In this document: positions 36,901-45,800 of the stretch, piece by piece | How positions within the stretch are numbered: position 1 is the stretch's first letter | Layout of the letters: every line of letters begins with the position of its first letter | Source: Aphanomyces cochlioides | Lineage: Eukaryota > Oomycota > Saprolegniomycetes > Saprolegniales > Verrucalvaceae | NCBI GenBank assembly: GCA_019828595.1 | Contig: JAHQRK010000005.1 | Span: 1,798,001-1,862,000, forward strand | Reading direction: 5' to 3' | Length of the DNA: 64,000 nt | Notes under the pieces: generated by a model | Told to the model about the DNA's origin: nothing | Seen by the model: only the letters and a program-made list of their open reading frames with translations | Databases searched by the model: none | Position numbers and translations under genes: made by a program

Positions 36901-36985
36901 GGTGAGGTGATACAATACCTGGAATGATGGTGACTCCGTGAGTGTTGGTCTCACGGAGCTCGGAACAGCTGTTGGCGTTGGACAT
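33947..36985 (-). CDS. LINE ORF1 protein, intact, 1,012 aa (E1)
   Basis: This is the first ORF of the element, presumed to be the RNA-binding partner of ORF2 in the retrotransposition particle, a role known for LINE ORF1 proteins in general and inferred here from position. Residues 1-390 are low-complexity (S, G, P, T) with an acidic stretch at about 231-300. Residues about 391-600 look folded. A lysine/alanine-rich run lies at 608-626, a second disordered segment at 627-735, and a basic block at 781-797. Residues 800-1012 look helical. I see no CCHC knuckle and cannot assign an RRM or coiled coil. The ATG at 36983-36985 is the first in frame; the frame is open upstream to the 5' end without another ATG. 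The ORF2 ATG follows after 78 nt, so ORF2 is not overlapping. Confidence 0.9.
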   Translation of the reverse strand: MSNANSCSELRETNTHGVTIIPGIVSPHPLSSSNQDGGSGVSNVSTPNPRAEVEVEFDPNSVSGDQSASRSPSASPGAPLAGVPGGVNLSGSVVDPQTTVVNLSSEALTQEGEPLGPCACGGCFPGLQLESIPSEGGEKTGSMPALEATRAPPMGTPCGSVYFPPGASSEGRGRYPDLGSRRSNGVPQSPCCGDGMDSPSTPVTGGLAPAFLVTNGTEPAAINRVAPCAEPPRTGEEEEKSQEDVDMVSGDAEGKDSTETEALTDEGNTQIHSEVDGSGDINGQAKPCDTPGEVIQEEQSTNNDNDQSNQDIVDKSVAQGNGAVDPPTAADKIQGDQEQQNAEKANPWTQKAPGKDSASSKKDSKQGNAPKGAKHRNTGAHAIADDDIARCEAMADTFYKDSGDMDAFIENILLTPQSQVYELTVKLGEAYKDWSEKVICDQFVKENPGSLWGSKFPNILIHKKNPQTIVISSYNLSTCVEMGGTTFRLGGKDFLVPKYSRYGNNYYVTFNKVSHPSMAKAIVKKMAALTKSVIAAFNPTAGQNIKSPHLRVIFKSSAPPAVLVPKSGDALREITITDPSGQPFVVVFQHKIAALNKTLPPSIVSRRAEAKAEKAKAKAAKAAAKSPPSGEKEPEHDGDDHDQDPGTNAEGKADSTEASGDRQDEQPQPTAPSHGSDVDMSGDSDPPNNNGQDKQQEDVEMSTNESPALAPPSEQPKNSLDLQLVTGYRSGPAPKRTLPSSPRLDPLPTSNRFHILEEDDVELSFEDFAVPRIVLEDSSAPRPKKTKGKAKKQRLNKSAAAHLELAKKIIRDKKVEGSITECQRILRDDPQLVAHAMYAQDEDLSLFQSLVATKTIERKMALLKAQGKPHNYKHHVNFMAQYKIHPSEILEELTTDIPEIKRILFALATIDLFLSNRAPDLYTNSEALTVLLNQEATRLPDTNCLTDWSLFALIENFSDNLEKFTLPAPVLSAISMLKSITNNYHIDELCSKAHHSMNADEIDPLDLEDDQL
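36594..36731 (-). promoter_or_regulatory. Cluster of inverted repeats in the ORF1 5' region
   Basis: Within 140 bases there are three perfect inverted repeats: the 16-bp palindrome GACTCCAATTGGAGTC (36594-36609), GCCCTC/GAGGGC with a 6-nt loop (36650-36667) and GGGGGTCAACC/GGTTGACCCCC with a 13-nt loop (36697-36731). They sit within ORF1 codons about 85-130. The same structures are present in P1, E2, Y and X(+). Their function is unknown; RNA structure or internal regulation is possible. Confidence 0.6.
36934..36958 (-). promoter_or_regulatory. Hairpin near the ORF1 start (9-bp stem, 7-nt loop)
   Basis: CTCCGTGAG and CTCACGGAG flank a 7-base loop, 25 bases inside the ORF1 start codon. It is present in every copy that keeps this region. 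It could affect translation initiation or RNA packaging (inference only). Confidence 0.55.
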
Positions 36986-37046
36986 TTTGAGCGCGGCGGC
37001 ACTTGATAACTTCTTGACTTGAGGGGTACGAGGCAAATTCGGAAGT
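36986..37046 (-). other. LINE 5' UTR (61 nt), precise 5' terminus
   Basis: This runs from ACTTCCG at the outer end to the ORF1 ATG. The same terminal base is reached in P1 (2760), A (25932), E1, E2 (45907), Y (57220) and X (58688), which argues for a fixed transcription start and complete cDNA synthesis. It includes the 14-mer (37026-37039) complementary to the 3' UTR. No TATA box is visible within it. Confidence 0.8.
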
Positions 37047-38528
37047 TCAACAAAGATTTGGATTCGTTGAGACCCAGTACCTCCACCATGGCCGGCACCC
37101 TTCAACTGGAACAATGGATGCACAGTTTGTCTCTGGTGGATCTGTTTCGCCGTCAAAACCCCGTGGCAAGAACCTTCACAAGTCCCACACTCACCAACCG
37201 ACTCGACTACATCTTTTGTTCGTCCACCTTGGCGGGTCTTCGTCATTGGAAGGCGACGCACATGCCACACGTTCCACAGGCTGACCACGTGGCTTGTCGT
37301 ATCATCACAAAGCGTCAAACATTGCGCCATGGCTCTGGATCATGGAAAGCTCCAACTTGGCTACTTCGTCTACCACGAGCGGCCGAGATTGTTCATGGAT
37401 GTCTGGATCGATTTTTGGACAAGTCTCCAACATTCCACAATATCTCCAAGGCCTACGACATGCTGGTCAATGATATCCGCTCCCAACTCAAAGAATTCCA
37501 TTCTCAACGATTGGAGAAACAACGTCTGCCGTTGAAGAAGTTAGCTGTCGAGATCGCTTCGCTTTTGCAAGTCCCCAACATGCGTCAAGATGCAGTGCTG
37601 GTGGATCGAGTGCGAGACCTTCAAAAGCAAATTCACGAGCTGCAAGATCGAGACAAGCAGTTTCGTCAAGACCAGGCGTTCCAACTTCACTTGTATAAAG
37701 CAGAGCGCTCGTCCAAGTTCCACTTCATGTCCCCTGTCCCTACCCCCTTGAAGAAGACAGTCTTCAAAGAGTTGGTGGATGTCAATGGAAATGTTGTCTC
37801 CCATCAACAAGGCATGTCTGACGTCCTGGTCGACTACTACAAGGACTTGTTTGCAGCTCCCGAGGTGCAGCGATCTGGAGACGAAGTGTCGTCATTTCTG
37901 ACCCCATTGACTCGACACAAGCAACTGCCAGAGCAAGCCCAGAAAGAGCTGTCGGCTCCCTTGCGCGCCAACGAGTTCTATCATGCTATTCGACACAGCA
38001 GTTCGAACTCAGCGCCAGGTCCCAACGCTCTGCCATTCGAAGTCCTCAAACTTGCACCTCACAAGTGGTCGTTGGTATTGGAGCTGCTATTCACACACCA
38101 GCTCCATTCTCACCCTCGCTTGACTCCCATGCAACTTGTCAGTACGCTGGTGTTGCTGCACAAGAAAGGCCCCAAGTCACAGGCCAAGAACTATCGGCCC
38201 ATTAGCCTACTCAACACGGATGTGAAAATCCTGACGAGTATTCTGGCTTATCGACTTCAGCGCCACATTCGACACATCATCCACCCGGACCAGCAAGGCT
38301 TTATCCGTCGAAGCAATATCCAAACCAATATTGCACGACTGGATGACATGCTGCACCACATCAAACTACACAGTCCGTCCTCGATGGTGGCACTGCTTGA
38401 CTTTGAGAAAGCTTTTGATCGCGTGGACCACGCGTACTTGCTCCTCGTCCTCCGTCACTATGGCTTTCCCGAAACCTTTGTTGACATGGTTCGCGTACTG
38501 TACTCGGGCCGCAAGTCTCGCATCTTGG
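37047..38528 (+). pseudogene. LINE ORF2 middle part (A+), APE end to RT
   Basis: This continues A(+) after E1: ORF2 residues about 173-669, covering R-L-D-Y-I-F, A-D-H, N-Y-R-P-I-S and L-D-F-E-K-A-F-D, up to S-R-I-L-V. It is open across this part. It stops at CGCATCTTGG, where the next minus-strand 3' end (E2/X) begins. Distinct variants (I-I-T-K, R-Q-D-A-V, L-L-L-V-L-R-H) differ from the overlapping part of A(-), although both belong to one head-to-head structure. Confidence 0.88.
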
Positions 38529-38654
38529 TTAAATGAGTTGTATTAACCTTATTTTTGAGCAAAGGCCCTAATGACTTACTAATTTGCCTCGTACTGTATA
38601 AATAGAACTTGGAAAACAGAATATGGCAAAGTGGTCATTGAACAGGAGATGAAG

Positions 38655-38677
38655 TGAGTGAGCCGTTAGCTCACTCA
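38655..38677 (-). promoter_or_regulatory. 3' hairpin whose stem begins with the ORF2 stop codon
   Basis: In element sense the sequence is TGAGTGAGC-TAACG-GCTCACTCA: a perfect 9-bp stem with a 5-nt loop. Its first three bases are the ORF2 stop TGA. The loop varies between copies (TGACG, TAACG, TAACA, ATGACG), while the inner six stem pairs are kept in most copies. A 3' stem-loop is a plausible recognition site for the element's own reverse transcriptase, as known for some poly(A)-less LINEs (inference). Confidence 0.65.
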
Positions 38678-41600
38678 TGAAACGACGCTGTCAGGAATGA
38701 TGTGTTGACACAACCAGGGGTCCGAAGATAGATGCTTGAGCACATTGAATACCTTGGTGTATCCCTTCTTGAGAGGGAGATCAACCAGGAGCTGTTGTAG
38801 ATGTAGCTTGATCAAAGAGGCAGCATGAATGGCAACTTCCATCGGACTCTTCGCTGTGAGGTCGGGTCGAAAGGTGCGATCGGCACGTTGGAGCCATATT
38901 TGATAATACACGCAGGCTCGGACAATCGGCCAGATCTTCAGATAGCCACGGATGTAGTATCCATCGGACGGCTTGGGCGTCTCGTAGAACATTTCCAGAC
39001 ACGTGGACGGAAAGGAACACTCGAGCAGTCGCTGGATTGTCTTGAAGAAATACCAAACAGATTGACCATATCCACAAGAGAACAGGAAATGCTCGTACGT
39101 CTCATTGACACGACAGAAGACACACGTCGGCTTGGGGTCTTGGTACTGAAACAGATATTGCATGGCGTTGGCGCGGAGAAGGGTCTTGAAAATGAACTCT
39201 CCATATCGAGGGAGAATGTGGTCGGGTTGGAGGAAGGCGGCAAGTTGGGTAAGGCGCTTGGGGTCTTCGTAAAAGTTGGATGGCAGGTTGAGATGCTTGG
39301 TCGGAAGAATGGACGAGCTGACAGCTGGAGAAGCTCTGATCTTAGCCGATTTCGAAGTCGCAAGCGCCAACAAGATCGGACTCGAGTCAGGGTGTATCAT
39401 CCAGTGCCATTCCATCCATTCAGAGCTTGGCGTCGGCAAGTGGAACACGGGAGCATCCTCTTCAGAAACAATCTCAAACAATCGTGATAACTTGGTCACC
39501 AAGATTGAGATCCATTGTTTCGTTGGAGGGACAAAATTGGCTTGGCGGCAGGCACGGTTGATTTTGTCGAACAAGATCGAAGCTGGCCAAACTCGCTGAC
39601 ACGGAGTCAACAAATGCGACAACTTCGTGATGTGAAGCGAAGCCAATACATTGGCTTGGTCTTGCGTCGATGTAGAGCACTGATCGTATAGGTCTTCGAG
39701 TCCAGGCAGATACGAGTTGTGCCAAAGGGGAACATCCAAAGATGAGATGTGATTTGGACAGCCGTACGGAGTCCAGCGGGATTCAAACCAGCTACTCAAT
39801 AAGGCTTTCCACATTGGAGTGATATTGGGATTCTTGTACAGTTGTCTGATGAATGCAGAAGAGCCATTTGCCAAGAGGAGATCTCGGGGGGAACCCCATG
39901 GATGAAAAGCCTTCTCGAGGAGAGTATAGCCCGGCGTAATCCAGGCAGACATGGCAGACTTGCGGGGTGGGGTGGTGATGGCTTGAATGCATCTGATCAT
40001 GACAGAGCGGTTGTGTTGTTGCCATAAAGCAAGTGCATGGTGCAGGCCTAAGCCACCGGACTTCTTCGGCATGAATAGGATCTCCTTTTTGATCAAACGG
40101 AGGCCATGGACAGAGGAGGATGGGTTGATTTCTTCACCATGCATAAATTGAAGCATGGCCTTGTCGATCTTTTTGGCCAGGTCTTTGTCGGCAGGGACAA
40201 AAGCCAGTTGGTACCATAACACAGGCAGACATATGCTGTGCAGGATAGTGACTTTTCCGGCCATGGTTCGAGCCTTGTAGAGCCACAAAGACAAGCGAGC
40301 CACAAACTTCTCATACACGTAATTGAAACGTGCCAATGGAGAAAGATTGGGCGCAACCAAGATACCAAGAGCCTTCACGGGACTGTCGGAAGTAACTTGT
40401 AGTGAGGCAAGGTTCCCATTCAACTGGCTGTAGGTCAGAATTTGGGTCTTGTCTACGTTGAGTCGGAAACCAGACTTGTCGCAAAAGGTTTGAACCAATG
40501 CAAGCTGCCGGTGGAGGCACGTCTCATTTGCCGCATAGAGTTGCGAGTCGTCGGCAAAGTAACTCCCAGTGTGGTAGCGATCCCCACACTTGATGCCATA
40601 GTTGGAGTGTTGCCGTAGGAGTTGGCACATCGGTTCCAAAGCGATCACAAACAGAAGTGGCGACAGTGGATCACCTTGCAACACACCGCGTGAGATGTGA
40701 ACTGGCTTGGACAAGAAGCCGTTCACCAAGATGCGAGACTTGCGGCCCGAGTACAGTACGCGAACCATGGCAACAAAGGTTTCGGGAAAGCCATAGTGAC
40801 GGAGGACGCGGAGCAAGTACGCGTGGTCCACGCGATCAAAAGCTTTCTCAAAGTCAAGCAGTGCCACCATCGAGGACGGACTGTGTAGTTTGATGTGGTG
40901 CAGCATGTCATCCAGTCGTGCAATATTGGTTTGGATATTGCTTCGACGGATAAAGCCTTGCTGGTCCGGGTGGATGATGTGTCGAATGTGGCGCTGAAGT
41001 CGATAAGCCAGAATACTCGTCAGGATTTTCACATCCGTGTTGAGTAGGCTAATGGGCCGATAGTTCTTGGCCTGTGACTTGGGGCCTTTCTTGTGCAGCA
41101 ACACCAGCGTACTGACAAGTTGCATGGGAGTCAAGCGAGGGTGAGAATGGAGCTGGTGTGTGAATAGCAGCTCCAATACCAACGACCACTTGTGAGGTGC
41201 AAGTTTGAGGACTTCGAATGGCAGAGCGTTGGGACCTGGCGCTGAGTTCGAACTGCTGTGTCGAATAGCATGATAGAACTCGTTGGCGCGCAAGGGAGCC
41301 GACAGCTCTTTCTGGGCTTGCTCTGGCAGTTGCTTGTGTCGAGTCAATGGGGTCAGAAATGACGACACTTCGTCTCCAGATCGCTGCACCTCGGGAGCTG
41401 CAAACAAGTCCTTGTAGTAGTCGACCAGGACGTCAGACATGCCTTGTTGATTGGAGACAACATTTCCATTGACATCCACCAACTCTTTGAAGACTGTCTT
41501 CTTCAAGGGGGTAGGGACAGGGGACATGAAGTGGAACTTGGACGAGCGCTCTGCTTTGTACAAGTGAAGTTGGAACGCCTGGTCTTGACGAAACTGCTTG

Positions 41601-42730
41601 TCTCGATCTTGCAGCTCGTGAATTTGCTTTTGAAGGTCTCGCACTCGATCCACCAGCACTGAATCTTGACGCATGTTGGGGACTTGCAAAAGCGAAGCGA
41701 TCTCGACAGCTAACTTCTTCAACGGCAGACGTTGTTTCTCCAATCGTTGAGAATGGAATTCTTTGAGTTGGGAGCGGATATCATTGACCAGCATGTCGTA
41801 GGCCTTGGAGATATTGTGGAATGTTGGAGACTTGTCCAAAAATCGATCCAGACATCCATGAACAATCTCGGCCGCTCGTGGTAGACGAAGTAGCCAAGTT
41901 GGAGCTTTCCATGATCCAGAGCCATGGCGCAATGTTTGACGCTTTGAGATGATACGACAAGCCACGTGGTCAGCCTGTGGAACGTGTGGCATGTGCGTCG
42001 CCTTCCAATGACGAAGACCCGCCAAGGTGGACGAACAAAAGATGTAGTCAAGTCGGTTGGTGAGTGTGGGACTTGTGAAGGCTCGTGCCACGGGGTTTTG
42101 ACGGCGAAACAGATCCACCAGAGACAAACTGTGCATCCATTGTTCCAGTTGAAGGGTGCCGGCCATGGTGGAGGTACTGGGTCTCAACGAATCCAAATCT
42201 TTGTTGAGAGTGCAGTTGAAATCTCCTCCAACAATGTGGAGCGCATGTGGAGGAAAGTCGCGTGGCAATTCTTCGAAGTAACTTGCTCGTTGTTGGAAGG
42301 CTGCCGGCGCATAGATATTGTGGAGAACGACTGTCAGTGGACCCAGAGTACATCGCACTTGTAGATAACGACCACGAAGCACTGGGTTGTCATGAGGGAC
42401 TTGAGTGGCGTTCTTCAAAGGAGAGTGAGGATGTATCAACGTAGCCAGACCTCCAGTGGCTGGCGACGTGGATACTTCAGGGTAAATAGGCTCTTCAAAG
42501 AACAAAGAGCCTTCGTGGTTTGTGATGCGTTGCCAATGGAACGCAACACGGTCGTGGAGACTTGGCGTGCGGAAACGGGTTTCTTGGATAAAGGAAACGT
42601 CGTGAACACTTGATAGTTTGTCGAGGATGTACCGATGACTGTTGGAGAAGCCATTGGTGTTGAGGGAGATGATTTGTGGGTCCCAGTCCACGAGTTCAGT
42701 TGGGACATCGGAGAAGTTGTTGTCACTCAT
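38675..42730 (-). CDS. LINE ORF2 protein, intact, 1,351 aa: APE endonuclease, RT, zinc finger (E2)
   Basis: This ORF nicks target DNA and reverse-transcribes element RNA from the nick. The N-terminal APE domain (about 15-260) shows N24 in S-L-N-T-N-G, E50 in I-Q-E-T-R, D170/N172 in G-G-D-F-N-C, D228 in R-L-D-Y and D254-H255. A charged linker (about 330-400) precedes the RT (about 480-800): N-Y-R-P-I-S-L-L, catalytic D626 in L-D-F-E-K-A-F-D, G-V-L-Q-G-D-P-L-S-P and D727-D728 in Y-F-A-D-D. A CX2CX7HX4C finger (C1203, C1206, H1214, C1219) of the zf-RVT kind lies near the C-terminus. I see no RNase H domain. It is the only uninterrupted ORF2 in the window. Residue 654 is alanine instead of the aspartate of most copies, and its effect is unknown. 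The start ATG lies 78 nt after ORF1. Confidence 0.95.
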   Translation of the reverse strand: MSDNNFSDVPTELVDWDPQIISLNTNGFSNSHRYILDKLSSVHDVSFIQETRFRTPSLHDRVAFHWQRITNHEGSLFFEEPIYPEVSTSPATGGLATLIHPHSPLKNATQVPHDNPVLRGRYLQVRCTLGPLTVVLHNIYAPAAFQQRASYFEELPRDFPPHALHIVGGDFNCTLNKDLDSLRPSTSTMAGTLQLEQWMHSLSLVDLFRRQNPVARAFTSPTLTNRLDYIFCSSTLAGLRHWKATHMPHVPQADHVACRIISKRQTLRHGSGSWKAPTWLLRLPRAAEIVHGCLDRFLDKSPTFHNISKAYDMLVNDIRSQLKEFHSQRLEKQRLPLKKLAVEIASLLQVPNMRQDSVLVDRVRDLQKQIHELQDRDKQFRQDQAFQLHLYKAERSSKFHFMSPVPTPLKKTVFKELVDVNGNVVSNQQGMSDVLVDYYKDLFAAPEVQRSGDEVSSFLTPLTRHKQLPEQAQKELSAPLRANEFYHAIRHSSSNSAPGPNALPFEVLKLAPHKWSLVLELLFTHQLHSHPRLTPMQLVSTLVLLHKKGPKSQAKNYRPISLLNTDVKILTSILAYRLQRHIRHIIHPDQQGFIRRSNIQTNIARLDDMLHHIKLHSPSSMVALLDFEKAFDRVDHAYLLRVLRHYGFPETFVAMVRVLYSGRKSRILVNGFLSKPVHISRGVLQGDPLSPLLFVIALEPMCQLLRQHSNYGIKCGDRYHTGSYFADDSQLYAANETCLHRQLALVQTFCDKSGFRLNVDKTQILTYSQLNGNLASLQVTSDSPVKALGILVAPNLSPLARFNYVYEKFVARLSLWLYKARTMAGKVTILHSICLPVLWYQLAFVPADKDLAKKIDKAMLQFMHGEEINPSSSVHGLRLIKKEILFMPKKSGGLGLHHALALWQQHNRSVMIRCIQAITTPPRKSAMSAWITPGYTLLEKAFHPWGSPRDLLLANGSSAFIRQLYKNPNITPMWKALLSSWFESRWTPYGCPNHISSLDVPLWHNSYLPGLEDLYDQCSTSTQDQANVLASLHITKLSHLLTPCQRVWPASILFDKINRACRQANFVPPTKQWISILVTKLSRLFEIVSEEDAPVFHLPTPSSEWMEWHWMIHPDSSPILLALATSKSAKIRASPAVSSSILPTKHLNLPSNFYEDPKRLTQLAAFLQPDHILPRYGEFIFKTLLRANAMQYLFQYQDPKPTCVFCRVNETYEHFLFSCGYGQSVWYFFKTIQRLLECSFPSTCLEMFYETPKPSDGYYIRGYLKIWPIVRACVYYQIWLQRADRTFRPDLTAKSPMEVAIHAASLIKLHLQQLLVDLPLKKGYTKVFNVLKHLSSDPWLCQHIIPDSVVS

Positions 42731-42808
42731 CACGAGTACAGATGAAAATGAGTAGAATGGAGGGGTGAGAGGGGAGGTTGAAATGGATTGAAGCAGGGGA
42801 TAGAAGCC

Positions 42809-45800
42809 TTAGAGTTGATCGTCCTCCAAATCGAGGGGATCAATTTCGTCGGCGTTCATGGAGTGGTGAGCTTTGCTGCAGAGCTCGTCGATGTGGTAAT
42901 TGTTGGTGATGCTTTTGAGCATCGAGATGGCCGACAAGACGGGAGCCGGCAAAGTGAACTTCTCGAGATTGTCGCTGAAGTTTTCGATCAAAGCAAACAG
43001 CGACCAGTCCGTCAAGCAGTTGGTGTCAGGCAATCTTGTTGCTTCTTGGTTCAATAGAACAGTCAGTGCCTCCGAGTTTGTGTAGAGGTCTGGGGCCCGA
43101 TTTGAGAGGAATAAGTCAATCGTAGCAAGTGCAAAGAGGATGCGCTTGATCTCTGGTATGTCCGTGGTCAATTCTTCCAAGATTTCTGACGGGTGAATCT
43201 TGTATTGAGCCATGAAGTTGACGTGATGTTTGTAGTTGTGAGGCTTGCCTTGAGCTTTTAACAAAGCCATCTTGCGCTCAATAGTCTTGGTTGCAACAAG
43301 TGACTGAAACAAACTGAGGTCTTCATCTTGTGCGTACATAGCATGTGCAACGAGCTGAGGATCATCTCGCAAAATGCGTTGACATTCGGTGATACTGCCT
43401 TCGACTTTCTTGTCTCGAATGATCTTCTTCGCCAATTCGAGGTGGGCTGCAGCAGACTTGTTAAGTCGTTGTTTCTTCGCTTTGCCTTTGGTCTTTTTCG
43501 GGCGTGGCGCACTTGAATCTTCCAATACAATTCGAGGCACTGCAAAGTCTTCAAACGAGAGTTCCACGTCGTCTTCTTCGAGGATATGAAAACGGTTGGA
43601 TGTCGGCAGGGGATCCAAACGTGGGGACGAAGGCAAAGTACGTTTTGGAGCTGGTCCAGACCGGTAGCCCGTTACCAATTGAAGGTCCAGCGAGTTCTTG
43701 GGCTGCTCACTTGGTGGAGCAAGAGCGGGCGATTCGTTGGTAGACATTTCCACATCTTCTTGTTGTTTGTCTTGTCCATTGTTGTTAGGGGGATCGCTGT
43801 CACCAGACATATCGACATCAGAGCCATGAGAAGGAGCTGTTGGCTGTGGTTGTTCATCTTGACGATCTCCAGAGGCCTCAGTTGAGTCGGCCTTGCCTTC
43901 CGCATTTGTTCCAGGGTCTTGATCATGATCGTCTCCATCATGTTCAGGTTCTTTTTCTCCTGACGGAGGAGATTTTGCCGCTGCCTTGGCCGCTTTTGCC
44001 TTCGCTTTTTCAGCCTTGGCCTCTGCACGTCGTGAAACAATCGACGGAGGCAATGTCTTGTTCAGAGCAGCGATCTTGTGCTGAAACACGACGACAAAAG
44101 GCTGACCCGACGGATCCGTAATGGTGATTTCGCGTAGTGCGTCGCCGGATTTTGGCACCAACACTGCAGGAGGCGCAGACGACTTGAAAATGACTCTCAA
44201 ATGCGGCGACTTGATGTTCTGACCAGCAGTAGGGTTGAATGCTGCTATCACTGACTTGGTCAATGCAGCCATTTTCTTGACAATCGCCTTGGCCATCGAA
44301 GGGTGACTGACCTTGTTGAACGTAACGTAGTAGTTGTTGCCATAACGCGAGTACTTGGGAACCAGGAAGTCTTTGCCACCAAGTCGAAACGTTGTGCCTC
44401 CCATTTCCACGCACGTAGACAAGTTGTAACTTGAGATCACAATGGTCTGTGGGTTCTTCTTGTGGATCAAAATGTTCGGAAATTTGGAGCCCCATAACGA
44501 ACCAGGATTTTCCTTGACAAATTGATCGCAGATGACTTTTTCGGACCAGTCCTTGTAGGCTTCGCCCAACTTGACTGTGAGCTCGTACACTTGGGACTGG
44601 GGAGTGAGCAAAATGTTTTCAATGAAGGCGTCCATGTCACCAGAGTCTTTGTAGAATGTGTCCGCCATGGCCTCGCATCGCGCAATATCGTCATCGGCAA
44701 TAGCATGAGCACCAGTGTTGCGATGTTTCGCGCCTTTGGGGGCATTGCCTTGCTTGGAATCTTTCTTGGACGAAGCTGAATCCTTGCCGGGAGCCTTTTG
44801 CGCCATGGATTGGCCTTTTCAGCGTTTTGTTGCTCTTGATCGCCTTGTATTTTGTCTGCCGCGGTAGGAGGATCAACAGCGCCATTTCCTTGAGCAACGG
44901 ATTTGTCGACAATGTCTTGATTTGACTGGTCATTGTCATTGTTTGTCGATTGTTCCTCTTGAATAACTTCTCCAGGAGTATCACACGGCTTCGCTTGGCC
45001 GTTAATGTCGCCTGACCCATCAACCTCCGAGTGAATTTGAGTATTTCCCTCGTCGGTTAAGGCCTCGGTTTCAGTAGAATCCTTCCCCTCGGCGTCTCCA
45101 GAGACCATATCCACGTCCTCTTGAGATTTTTCTTCTTCCTCTCCCGTTCTAGGAGGCTCAGCACAGGGGGCGACGCGGTTGATGGCTGCTGGCTCAGTCC
45201 CATTGGTCACGAGAAAGGCCGGGGCCAGACCCCCAGTGACAGGGGTAGAAGGGGAATCCATGCCATCCCCGCAGCACGGTGACTGGGGTACACCATTGCT
45301 CCGGCGAGAACCCAAATCGGGATACCGCCCCCGCCCCTCCGAAGAGGCCCCTGGGGGGAAGTAGACAGAACCGCAGGGTGTGCCCATAGGGGGGGCCCTC
45401 GTAGCCTCTAGGGCTGGCATGGACCCCGTTTTCTCGCCGCCTTCACTGGGGATCGACTCCAATTGGAGTCCAGGGAAGCAGCCACCACAGGCACAAGGCC
45501 CCAGTGGTTCGCCCTCCTGAGTGAGGGCTTCGCTAGACAAGTTAACGACAGTGGTCTGGGGGTCAACCACTGACCCACTGAGGTTGACCCCCCCTGGAAC
45601 TCCGGCGAGTGGAGCACCAGGTGAAGCGCTGGGGGAGCGAGACGCAGATTGGTCTCCAGAGACGCTGTTGGGGTCGAACTCGACCTCCACTTCGGCCCTA
45701 GGGTTAGGTGTAGAGACATTACTCACACCACTTCCGCCATCCTGATTGGACGACGAAAGTGGGTGAGGTGATACAATACCTGGAATGATGGTGACTCCGT

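Larger units (their letters stand above)
29669..37046 (-). mobile_element. Full-length LINE E1 (7,378 bp) with TSD
   Basis: E1 is a complete minus-strand copy: 3' UTR 29669-29814, ORF2 29815-33868, spacer of 78 nt, ORF1 33947-36985 and 5' UTR 36986-37046. It is flanked by 15-bp direct repeats. The 3' terminus is ...CATTTAA followed by CC of the target, with no A-tail. ORF1 is intact; ORF2 has one 2-base deletion. It is the best reference for the family structure in this window, together with E2 and Y. Confidence 0.95.

Noticed and set aside
33947..37330. ORF1 of E1 extended upstream to 1,127 codons
   Set aside because: The extra N-terminal part is antisense ORF2 of the host element A beyond the TSD. 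The element ends at 37046, and the first in-frame ATG inside it is at 36985.
38825..39487. Long open frame of 220 codons antisense to the ORF2 C-terminal region, repeated in most copies
   Set aside because: It is the antisense shadow of a strongly biased coding region. It recurs only because ORF2 recurs, has no recognisable motif, and changes wherever ORF2 has synonymous changes.
38675..42730. RNase H domain in ORF2
   Set aside because: No D-E-D-D pattern in a suitable context was found between the RT and the C-terminus; that region carries only the CX2CX7HX4C finger.
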